Assembly: GCF_943913055.1 (NCBI RefSeq)
Contig: NZ_CALTWS010000159.1
Span: forward strand, 1 to 6,414
Length of the DNA: 6,414 nt
DNA from: an uncultured Brevundimonas sp.
Lineage (GTDB): Bacteria; Pseudomonadota; Alphaproteobacteria; Caulobacterales; Caulobacteraceae
Reading direction: 5' to 3'
Under the pieces are notes generated by a model, which worked only from the letters and a program-made list of their open reading frames with translations, ran no database searches and was not told where the DNA came from. The position numbers and the translations under genes were made by a program. Of the stretch, positions 1 to 5,434 are shown piece by piece; the first letter of the stretch is position 1, and the number at the start of each line of letters is the position of its first letter.

Positions 1-142
1 GCCTTGCGGAACCCGATCCCGTGAACAGCGCAGGTTCCCTGCCATACGCTCTTTGTGCCGGGCGTCCCCGAAGGGACGCCTGACGGGAAGGGCCTAACGC
101 TCACCCCGCGGGGGTTCGCTGCTTGAGGCCTTTCCCTTTTTT
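1..142 (+). ncRNA. ssrS: Probable 6S RNA (3' part, 5' end cut off by window edge)
   Basis: 6S RNA binds RNA polymerase holoenzyme by mimicking an open promoter. The fold I can draw by hand matches its layout. A closing stem pairs 1-5 with 125-129 and 9-14 (GAACCC) with 112-117 (GGGTTC). A central bubble follows (15-27 against 101-111), with a possible small hairpin on its 3' side (ACCCC/GGGGT, 103-115). A long apical arm pairs 28-30 with 98-100, 32-34 with 93-95, 37-40 with 89-92 and 58-60 with 84-86, capped by an 8-bp stem, 61-68 with 73-80, and a CGAA tetraloop. The RNA ends in a run of six T (137-142). The visible length, about 136 nt plus a few missing bases, fits the usual 150-190 nt. 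Identification rests on structure, not on an alignment. It could be another structured RNA. The usual ssrS neighbour zapA, if present, would lie outside the window. Confidence 0.55.
85..142 (+). terminator. Intrinsic terminator with long loop, end of the upstream RNA
   Basis: GGGAAGGGCCT (85-95) can pair with AGGCCTTTCCC (126-136), giving 11 bp with one G-U pair, directly followed by TTTTTT (137-142). The 30-nt loop carries its own small GC hairpin. This fold competes with the 6S-like closing stem and apical arm, because both use 89-95 and 126-129. It may act during transcription and then rearrange once the full RNA is released. The T tract is the best terminator signature on the plus strand of the window. 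Confidence 0.65.
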
Positions 143-555
143 GGGGAGGCACCGGGCTCGCGGAGAAGGCCGGTGTTGGCCGACAAACCCGCGTAGCTGG
201 AACCACCCCACCCCGCTCATCACGCTCCCGCCGCGACAAGCCGCAAGGCCTTGCGCCCTTCCCGGCGACGGGACGGGGAGAAGTATGGGCCCGGTTCTTC
301 CCATGGCGGGTAAAGGACGCTGGTCGTCCGGGATTGCGGAATGGGATCGGGAGGTTGGCGGATGTGTTTGCGGGGGTTCGGGGCGGATTGTCAGCAGATG
401 GGCGCTGCCAAGAGAGCGCCCTCTGAATCTCTCTGACCGACCGCAAAAGGAGACCAATGGTCCGCTGTTCGTGATCGTTTGCCTCGTCGTCTCCGACGCA
501 ACGCGCGGAGATCGGAAAGGGGAAACCAGGCCTTGTAACGGCTCTGCAGCAGGGC
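143..555. other. Gene-free stretch with short inverted repeats
   Basis: About 410 bases between the structured RNA and the DUF1345 gene. Long open frames cross it on both strands, but none resembles a known protein, none has a convincing start, and all arise from the GC bias. It contains a 14-bp perfect palindrome, CGCAAGGCCTTGCG (242-255). It also contains a 7-bp inverted repeat, GGGCGCT (400-406) with AGCGCCC (415-421) around an 8-nt loop, and a 6-bp repeat, TCTCCG (490-495) with CGGAGA (506-511). The C-rich part at about 195-285 looks like a decayed intergenic repeat of the kind common in these genomes, but I cannot confirm that. No clear promoter for the next gene was found. Confidence 0.5.
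457..474 (+). other. Five-codon reading frame behind a strong Shine-Dalgarno
   Basis: AAAAGGAG (445-452) is the best ribosome-binding sequence in this intergenic stretch and lies 4 nt before ATG (457). The frame reads M-V-R-C-S and stops at TGA (472-474). It is in the same frame as the DUF1345 gene, and no further stop occurs between this TGA and the gene's ATG at 556. A short inverted repeat (490-511) follows. It may be a leader peptide, the remains of an older start, or chance. Confidence 0.25.
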
Positions 556-1230
556 ATGATCCTGACCATGAACCCCACCGCCTATCTGCGTCTGCATTGG
601 CCGCTGTTGTTGCTTCTGGTCGTCGCAGCATCGAGTTTGCTGTGGCCTTTGACAGGCGGATGGCTGTCGCGGCTGGCGGTGGGCTGGGACATCGGTGTGG
701 GACTGTATCTGCTGCACAGCGCGATGCGGCTGGGACGAGGCAGGACCATCGCCGACATTCGGGCACGCGCGGCGGCCATCGACGAGGCCGGACCCGCCGT
801 GCTGCCGCTGGCCCTGATTGCGGCGGTGGCCAGTATCGTCGTGGTCATCGGCGAGGCGCTACGGGCAGCTTCGGGTGGAGAATCGACAGGCGGCGCAGCG
901 ACGCTGGCCCTGGTGACGGTCGCGATGTCCTGGACGTTCGTTCACGTCATCTTTGCCTTCCACTATGCCCACCTCTTCTATGCCTCGGGGGTGGGCGGAG
1001 GCGATAGCGGCGGGCTTATCTTTCCCGGCGACGATGCGGAGCCCGACTATTGGGATTTCCTGCATTTCTCGCTGGTTATCGGCGTCGCAGCCCAAACGGC
1101 GGATGTGCAGATTTCCGACAGGGGGCTGCGCCGTACCGCGACCGTGCACAGCGTGACGGCCTTCGTGTTCAACACCGTCGTAGTGGCTTTGACCGTCAAC
1201 CTGGCCGTAGGACTGCTGGGCGGAAACTGA
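556..1230 (+). CDS. DUF1345 family inner-membrane protein
   Basis: A small integral membrane protein of 224 residues, close to the usual size for the DUF1345 family; the function of this family is not established. Hydrophobic segments lie at about residues 15-33, 37-57, 80-102, 114-134, 169-181 and 198-221, suggesting five or six membrane passes. The family signature is clear: FHYAHLFY at 135-142, a glycine-rich turn ending in LIFPG (154-158), PDYWDF at 163-168, FSLVIG at 171-176, ADVQISDR at 182-189 and FVFNT with AL.VNL near the end (203-216). The start is uncertain. AGGG (551-554) lies only one base before the first ATG (556), while a second in-frame ATG at 568, giving MNPTAYLRLHW, lies 13 bases after it. 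The gene appears to be monocistronic, with no partner gene that would suggest a role. Confidence 0.88.
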   Translation: MILTMNPTAYLRLHWPLLLLLVVAASSLLWPLTGGWLSRLAVGWDIGVGLYLLHSAMRLGRGRTIADIRARAAAIDEAGPAVLPLALIAAVASIVVVIGEALRAASGGESTGGAATLALVTVAMSWTFVHVIFAFHYAHLFYASGVGGGDSGGLIFPGDDAEPDYWDFLHFSLVIGVAAQTADVQISDRGLRRTATVHSVTAFVFNTVVVALTVNLAVGLLGGN

Positions 1231-1513
1231 GCCACGCCTTGACTTGGCCGTATTGAGCGTCCATTTGCGCTGCGTCGCACAATGGCGATATCCGGTGCGC
1301 TCCAGCGCGTGTGGGTCTTCTGACTATCCGAAGACCTGACTGTAGCAGCGGCCGGCCCTCAAGATTCATTCGCTGCCCGGACACGCGGGGCGGCGCCCGA
1401 CCACCCCGGCGGCTCTGATCTTCAGGGCTCTATCGGGACTGGCGGTGCGCGGCCTTTCGGCGTTGAAGCCATGGCCGTTTGCGCGTCGCCGCATACGCGA
1501 AAGATAAAGCTCC
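1231..1513. other. Intergenic region upstream of the helicase gene
   Basis: The 283 bases between the DUF1345 and helicase genes hold no credible gene. One inverted repeat, GGTCTTC (1314-1320) with GAAGACC (1330-1336), encloses a 9-nt loop and is extended by one G-T pair. It is not followed by a T run, so it is a weak terminator candidate or a leader hairpin. A TTGACT hexamer (1239-1244) resembles a -35 box, but no good -10 box follows at the right distance. Confidence 0.35.
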
Positions 1514-3028
1514 ATGAGCAACAAGACATTCGACAGCTTCGGTCTGAACCCGGCCCTGATGCAGGCGCTGACCAGCGAAGGCTATACCACCCCCACCCCC
1601 ATCCAGGCCCAGGCCATTCCGGACGTGATGGCGGGCAAGGACCTGCTGGGTATCGCCCAGACGGGCACCGGCAAGACCGCTGCCTTTGCCCTGCCGATCC
1701 TGCACCGTCTGGCCGCCAATCGCGTGGCCCCCGTGCCGCGCACCACGCGCTGCCTGGTGCTGAGCCCGACGCGCGAGCTGGCGACCCAGATCGGCGACAG
1801 CTTCAAGGCCTATGGCAAGCATCTGGGCTTCCGCGTCGCGGTGATCTTCGGCGGCGTGAAGTACGGGGCCCAGGAACGCGCCCTGCAACAGGGTCTGGAC
1901 ATTCTGGTGGCCGCGCCCGGCCGCCTGCTGGACCACATCCAGCAGAAGAACCTGGACCTGTCGACGTGCGAAATCTTCGTGCTGGACGAGGCCGACCAGA
2001 TGCTGGACCTCGGCTTCATCAAGCCGATCCGCCAGATTGTGTCGCGCATCCCGGCCAAGCGCCAGAACCTGTTCTTCTCGGCCACCATGCCAAGCGAGAT
2101 CGGCAAGTTGGCGGGCGAACTGCTGAAGGACCCGGTCAAGGTCCAGGTCACGCCCCAGTCCACGACGGTGGAGCGCATCAACCAGTCGATCATCCACATC
2201 GAACAGGGCAAGAAGCGCGCCCTGCTGACCGAGATGTTCGCCGATCCGGAATACACGCGCTGCCTGGTCTTCACCAAGACCAAGCACGGCGCCGACAAGG
2301 TCGCGGCGTACCTTGAGGCCGGCGGCGTCGAGGCCGGGGCGATCCACGGCAACAAGAGCCAGCCCCAGCGTGAACGCACCCTGGCCGCCTTCAAGGCCGG
2401 CAAGCTGCGCGTCCTGGTCGCCACCGACATCGCCGCGCGCGGCATCGACGTGGACGGCGTCTCGCACGTCGTGAATTTCGAACTGCCGCATGTGCCGGAA
2501 AGCTATGTGCACCGCATCGGCCGGACCGCGCGGGCAGGCAAGGACGGCTCGGCCGTCAGCTTCGTGGCCGGCGACGAGATGAAGCTGCTGCGTGACATCG
2601 AAAAGGTCACGCGCCAGAAGATTCCGGCCACCGACCGTCGCAACGACAGGTCGCTGGCCCTGCTGGACCAGTCGATCATGGCCTCGGGCGTCAAGTCCAA
2701 GGCCTCCATGCCCGACGACGGGCGCGGCGATCGCCAGCAGCAGCACAGGTCCCGCAACCCGCGCCGCGATGGCGTCAAGCTGGAAGGCGGCGGACAGCCG
2801 CACCGCGTCCGCAAGGGCCGCGCCGCCGAGGCCCGCCCGACGCCGGAACGCGCCTTCGATCCGATGGCCAAGGAACGGGGGGCGCGCGAACGGGGTCGCC
2901 AGACGAACAACGACCCGCGCCACACCTCGGCCCCCTCCGCCGAGGCCAAGCCCGAAGGCCAGTTCAAGCGCCGCCCCCGCAACCGCCGCCCCTCCAACGG
3001 CGGCAAGGGCTATGCCGCCAAGGGCTGA
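1514..3028 (+). CDS. rhlE: DEAD-box ATP-dependent RNA helicase, RhlE-like
   Basis: Uses ATP to unwind or remodel RNA duplexes; bacterial RhlE proteins act in ribosome assembly, RNA decay and cold adaptation. All motifs of the two RecA-like domains are present in the 504-residue product: Q motif with F9 and Q31, motif I AQTGTGKT (48-55), Ia PTRELA (85-90), GG (113-114), Ib APGRL (134-138), II DEAD (158-161), III SAT (189-191), IV LVFTKTK (251-257), V ATDIAARGID (303-312) and VI HRIGRTAR (333-340). The core ends near residue 370. The remaining 130 residues are rich in Arg, Lys, Pro and Gly and probably disordered; such tails bind RNA or partner proteins. The start at MSNKTFDSFGL fits the family although the Shine-Dalgarno is weak (AAAG at about 1506-1509). 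The gene seems monocistronic and ends at a strong hairpin. The RhlE subgroup is assigned by overall likeness; another alphaproteobacterial DEAD-box paralogue is possible. Confidence 0.95.
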   Translation: MSNKTFDSFGLNPALMQALTSEGYTTPTPIQAQAIPDVMAGKDLLGIAQTGTGKTAAFALPILHRLAANRVAPVPRTTRCLVLSPTRELATQIGDSFKAYGKHLGFRVAVIFGGVKYGAQERALQQGLDILVAAPGRLLDHIQQKNLDLSTCEIFVLDEADQMLDLGFIKPIRQIVSRIPAKRQNLFFSATMPSEIGKLAGELLKDPVKVQVTPQSTTVERINQSIIHIEQGKKRALLTEMFADPEYTRCLVFTKTKHGADKVAAYLEAGGVEAGAIHGNKSQPQRERTLAAFKAGKLRVLVATDIAARGIDVDGVSHVVNFELPHVPESYVHRIGRTARAGKDGSAVSFVAGDEMKLLRDIEKVTRQKIPATDRRNDRSLALLDQSIMASGVKSKASMPDDGRGDRQQQHRSRNPRRDGVKLEGGGQPHRVRKGRAAEARPTPERAFDPMAKERGARERGRQTNNDPRHTSAPSAEAKPEGQFKRRPRNRRPSNGGKGYAAKG

Positions 3029-3056
3029 TCGCCTTGGAGGTGACCTGAGAACAGCA

Positions 3057-3084
3057 ACGCCCGCCGGAGCGATCTGGCGGGCGT
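3057..3084 (+). terminator. Bidirectional terminator hairpin between rhlE and the FadL-like gene
   Basis: A 12-bp stem, ACGCCCGCCGGA (3057-3068) with TCTGGCGGGCGT (3073-3084), closed by a GCGA loop and containing one G-T pair. It starts 28 bases after the rhlE stop and is followed on the plus strand by CGTCTTGTCC, a poor T tract. On the minus strand it lies 25 bases beyond the stop of the outer-membrane protein gene. It probably serves both convergent genes. A near-identical copy is at 6174-6201. Confidence 0.8.
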
Positions 3085-3109
3085 CGTCTTGTCCAGGGTC
3101 TGTGGTCGC

Positions 3110-4399
3110 CTAGAACGCCCAGCGCGTGCCCAGCGACCAAGCCAGACCATAGCCTTCGGCGGTGCCGCGCAGGCTGGACAGGGTGGCGGCGGGGGTGCCT
3201 TCGTACAGGGTGCGGTCGCTGAAGATGTCGCCGTCCTCGAAGGCGACATAGGTCAGGCCCAGGTCCATCGTCAGCCGGTCGGTCGCCTTGACGGAAAGGC
3301 CGCCGGAAACCAGCCAGCGGTTGGCGTCGGGGATGCGGGCCGTGCGTTCGGTGTCGCGCGTCGGTGTCGGCGTATAGCCCACACCGCCCCGGAAGGTCAG
3401 GGTGTCGGTCGCGGCATAGTCGAAGCCGACCGCGCCGGTGGTGACGTCCTTGTAGTCCTGAACGATGGTCTGGCCACCGGTCGGATAGACCACTTCGATG
3501 GCGTCGAACTCTGACCAGCCGATGCGGTTGACCTGGGCGTTCAGGGTCAGCCTGTCCGTCGCGCGATAGCGGACCGAGGCGGCGAGGAAGGACGGGACGC
3601 TGAAACCGGCCGTGCCCGCCGTGTCGACATTGGCCCCCTCCAGCGGCCCGACCAGACCGGAGATCAGGACGTCGCCGTCCAGCTCATGCTCGATGGACGA
3701 GCGGTAGCTGAGCCCCAGGTCGAAGCGACCCAGATGCGCCTGCGCCCCCACATTCCAGCCATAGGCGATGCCGTCGCCTTCCAGCGAGGAAAAGCCGTCG
3801 GGCAGGGCCGGCGACAGATTGGGCAGGGCGGAGGTCAGCTTGGCCTTGGCATACTGGGCGTCGAAGCCGGCACCGATGTCCAGCCAGTCCGTCACCTTCA
3901 TCGCTCCGACCAGGCCGATGTTGGCCGAGCGCAGTTCAGACGTCAGGGCGTCGTAGCGGGCGAAGGCTTCGGGCTGATATTTGGTGGTGAAGTTGTAGGG
4001 CGCGGCGACAGACAGGCCGATGGCGAACCGGTCGCCGAGGGGCGTGGCGATGGCGAAGTTGGGCACCAGGCCGCTCTCGATCGGGCTGTTGGCGTCATTG
4101 CCCGACACCGGCACGGTGATGTTGCCGGGATAGGTCAGGGTCGAGCCGGTGTTCTTGACCTCGGAGCCGACGGCCACGGCATGGATGCCGACCGTCACCT
4201 CGCGTCCGCTGCGGGCGATGGCGGCGGGGTTCCACCACAGCGACGACACGCCGGTGTCCGCCGCCTCGCCCGAATAGGCCCGGCCGGCGGCGCGGGCGGA
4301 CTGTTCCTGCAGATAGTAGGCCTGGGCGGAAGCCGAGGATGCGGCGGCGACGGCGACGACCGAGGCCGCGCCGGCCAGAAGAAGGCGGAACGTGTTCAT
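3110..4399 (-). CDS. FadL/OMPP1/TodX-family outer-membrane transport protein
   Basis: Forms a beta-barrel that lets hydrophobic compounds (long-chain fatty acids in FadL, aromatic hydrocarbons in TodX) cross the outer membrane. The 429-residue precursor starts with a signal peptide, MNTFRLLLAG followed by an Ala/Val-rich core; cleavage is likely after the A-S-A at 23-25. The mature start carries the family hallmark: a Gly/Ala-rich stretch and then S-S-L-W-W-N-P-A-A (52-60), matching the conserved NPA of the FadL N-terminal hatch. Alternating hydrophobic strands follow, and the chain ends in W-A-F, with the terminal aromatic residue typical of proteins inserted by BamA. The frame stays open upstream to an ATG at 4501, but that extension would bury the signal peptide, so 4399 is chosen. 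The start has a modest GAAAG ribosome site about 8 bases upstream. It is divergent from the ArsR operon. The substrate cannot be told from sequence. Confidence 0.92.
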   Translation of the reverse strand: MNTFRLLLAGAASVVAVAAASSASAQAYYLQEQSARAAGRAYSGEAADTGVSSLWWNPAAIARSGREVTVGIHAVAVGSEVKNTGSTLTYPGNITVPVSGNDANSPIESGLVPNFAIATPLGDRFAIGLSVAAPYNFTTKYQPEAFARYDALTSELRSANIGLVGAMKVTDWLDIGAGFDAQYAKAKLTSALPNLSPALPDGFSSLEGDGIAYGWNVGAQAHLGRFDLGLSYRSSIEHELDGDVLISGLVGPLEGANVDTAGTAGFSVPSFLAASVRYRATDRLTLNAQVNRIGWSEFDAIEVVYPTGGQTIVQDYKDVTTGAVGFDYAATDTLTFRGGVGYTPTPTRDTERTARIPDANRWLVSGGLSVKATDRLTMDLGLTYVAFEDGDIFSDRTLYEGTPAATLSSLRGTAEGYGLAWSLGTRWAF

Positions 4400-4546
4400 G
4401 GGACTGACTTTCGCAAACGCGGCACCGATCGGATCGGCGGCGGGACTGGAACTGTGCCGGGGAGGCCCGCGTGGAATGAGGGACCGTGGCCCAGGCTGCA
4501 ACGCCTGCGCGGCCGTCTCGCGCGAAGGTGATCGATGTTTAGCGGG

Positions 4547-4560
4547 TCACCGAACGGTGA
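4547..4560. promoter_or_regulatory. Palindrome in divergent promoter region, candidate operator
   Basis: TCACCG-AA-CGGTGA is a perfect 6-2-6 inverted repeat. It lies 25 bases before the putative -35 box of arsR and about 150 bases upstream of the divergent outer-membrane protein gene. Dimeric regulators bind such sites, but the protein is unknown. It is not followed by a T tract, and a two-base loop is too tight for a good RNA hairpin, so a DNA-binding site is the better reading. Confidence 0.35.
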
Positions 4561-4584
4561 GTGTCGGATCACGCCTCATCGCCC

Positions 4585-4614
4585 TTGACACAAGGACTAA
4601 TGAGCCAATAGTTA
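4585..4614 (+). promoter_or_regulatory. Putative sigma-70 type promoter of the arsR operon
   Basis: TTGACA (4585-4590) matches the consensus -35 box exactly. After an 18-base spacer comes TAGTTA (4609-4614), a weak -10 box. Initiation would fall at about 4620-4621, which is the start codon of the ArsR gene itself. Around the -10 box the motifs ACTA (4596-4599), ATAGT (4608-4612) and ACTAT (4627-4631) form spaced inverted repeats. They could be the operator through which the ArsR protein represses its own operon. The -35 box is clear; the -10 box and operator are inference. Confidence 0.45.
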
Positions 4615-4619
4615 AGTGA

Positions 4620-4964
4620 ATGCTACACTATAGCCAAGAGCCGTTCGACCTGGTGTTTCACGCCCTATCCGATGCGGGCCGCCGCGCGATGGTGGAGCGC
4701 CTGAGTTCGGGTCCGGCTTCGGTCAGCGAACTGGCCAAGCCGCTGCCCATGACGATGTCCGCCGTAGTCCAGCACCTCAAAATTCTGGAGGCGGCAGGGC
4801 TGGTGACGAGCGAGAAGCTGGGACGCGTCCGGACCTGCAAGCTGGAGATCGAAACGCTGACGCAGGCTCAGGGCTGGATCGCGGAGCGCAAGCGGTTCTG
4901 GGAGCAGCAGTACGACCAACTGGAGGCCTACCTGGCCGATACAGCGCCTGCGGAGGGGCAATGA
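4620..4964 (+). CDS. ArsR-family winged-helix transcriptional repressor
   Basis: A 114-residue DNA-binding protein of usual ArsR size. Residues 10-28 form the first helices, with ALSDAGRRAMVERL matching the family's ALADPTRR.IL..L pattern. The helix-turn-helix runs from S34 to about V62, with recognition helix TMSAVVQHLKILEAAGLV, and is followed by the wing S-E-K-L-G-R-V-R-T (64-72). The metal-binding ELCVCD motif of ArsR/SmtB sensors is absent and the only cysteine is C73, so it probably senses an organic ligand, a partner protein or nothing. Its last codon overlaps the next start (ATGA, 4961-4964), placing it first in an operon with the SRPBCC and GST-like genes. No good Shine-Dalgarno precedes the ATG, and the likely promoter ends five bases before it, so the message may be leaderless. 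Self-repression is the usual mode for this family. Confidence 0.93.
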   Translation: MLHYSQEPFDLVFHALSDAGRRAMVERLSSGPASVSELAKPLPMTMSAVVQHLKILEAAGLVTSEKLGRVRTCKLEIETLTQAQGWIAERKRFWEQQYDQLEAYLADTAPAEGQ

Positions 4965-5434
4965 CCGTTACGAATGCCACATTCACCATCGAGCGAGTGA
5001 TCAAGGCCTCGCCACAACGCGTGTTTGCCGCTTATGCGAGCCTGGAGGCCAAGAGTGCGTGGTTCAAGGCACCCAGCGAATGCGAAACCCTAGATCGCGA
5101 ACTGGATTTCCGGGTTGGCGGCAAGGAGCGATTCCACGCGCGCTGGCCAAGCGGTCTGGTCACGGACTTTCAGGCGACATTCCATGACATCGTCGAAAAT
5201 GAGCGCATCATTCTAGTCTACGATCTTCTTCACAACGGGGACAAACTGTCCGTATCCCTCCAGACCCTCGAGATCCACCCGGACGGGCAAGGGACGCGAC
5301 TGATCCATACCGAGCAGGGGTCTTATCTGACTGGGGGAGCGGAAGCCGTGGTCGGGCGAGAGCATGGCACGACCTGGCATGTCGATAATCTGGTCGCCAT
5401 TCTGGAACGCCGCGAACCGAAGGCCTTCACATGA
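4961..5434 (+). CDS. SRPBCC (AHSA1-like, START fold) domain protein
   Basis: A 157-residue single-domain protein of the AHSA1/SRPBCC superfamily, a helix-grip fold with a deep cavity for small hydrophobic ligands. Visible family features are F-T-I-E-R-V-I-K-A-S-P-Q-R-V-F (8-22), the W34-F35 pair, D-F-R-V-G-G-K-E-R-F (49-58), the F-H-D-I-V-E-N-E-R-I segment and the late T-R-L-I-H-T-E-Q-G strand. There is no signal peptide or membrane segment, so it is cytoplasmic. The start overlaps the arsR stop and has a strong ribosome site, GGAGGGG (4952-4958). SRPBCC genes are often found directly behind ArsR genes lacking metal ligands; the family relationship does not fix a substrate or show that a reaction is catalysed. 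It could bind the inducer, help detoxify it, or be a cyclase-like enzyme. Confidence 0.92.
   Translation: MTVTNATFTIERVIKASPQRVFAAYASLEAKSAWFKAPSECETLDRELDFRVGGKERFHARWPSGLVTDFQATFHDIVENERIILVYDLLHNGDKLSVSLQTLEIHPDGQGTRLIHTEQGSYLTGGAEAVVGREHGTTWHVDNLVAILERREPKAFT

Noticed and set aside
101..766. A 221-codon open frame on the minus strand over the gene-free stretch
   Set aside because: No homology that I recognise, no ribosome site, Pro/Arg/Ser-rich composition, and it overlaps both the structured RNA and the DUF1345 gene.
123..1007. A 294-codon open frame on the plus strand running into the DUF1345 gene
   Set aside because: It begins inside the structured RNA, overlaps a recognised membrane protein in another frame, and its product is low-complexity Arg/Gly-rich sequence without family resemblance.
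1471..2316. A start at ATG 1471, slightly upstream of the helicase start
   Set aside because: It is out of frame with the helicase and yields Pro/Gly/Arg-rich sequence of no known family. It is not an N-terminal extension.
1430..2923. A 497-codon open frame on the minus strand
   Set aside because: It lies opposite the helicase gene, whose motifs are complete. The translation is Arg/Ala/Gly/Asp/Val-rich with no recognisable domain, as expected for the antisense of a GC-biased gene.
4400..4501. A 34-residue N-terminal extension of the FadL-like protein
   Set aside because: It would place a charged, Pro-rich segment before a clear signal peptide; the start at 4399 is typical of an exported protein.
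4473..4501. A minus-strand TTGCAG and CATTCC pair as promoter of the FadL-like gene
   Set aside because: The spacing is right, but the -10 box is too poor to claim among so many GC-rich hexamers.
3686..4531. A 281-codon open frame on the plus strand
   Set aside because: It is the antisense of the FadL-like gene, which has a signal peptide, an NPA motif and a terminal phenylalanine. The antisense product is Gly/Arg/Asp-rich shadow sequence.
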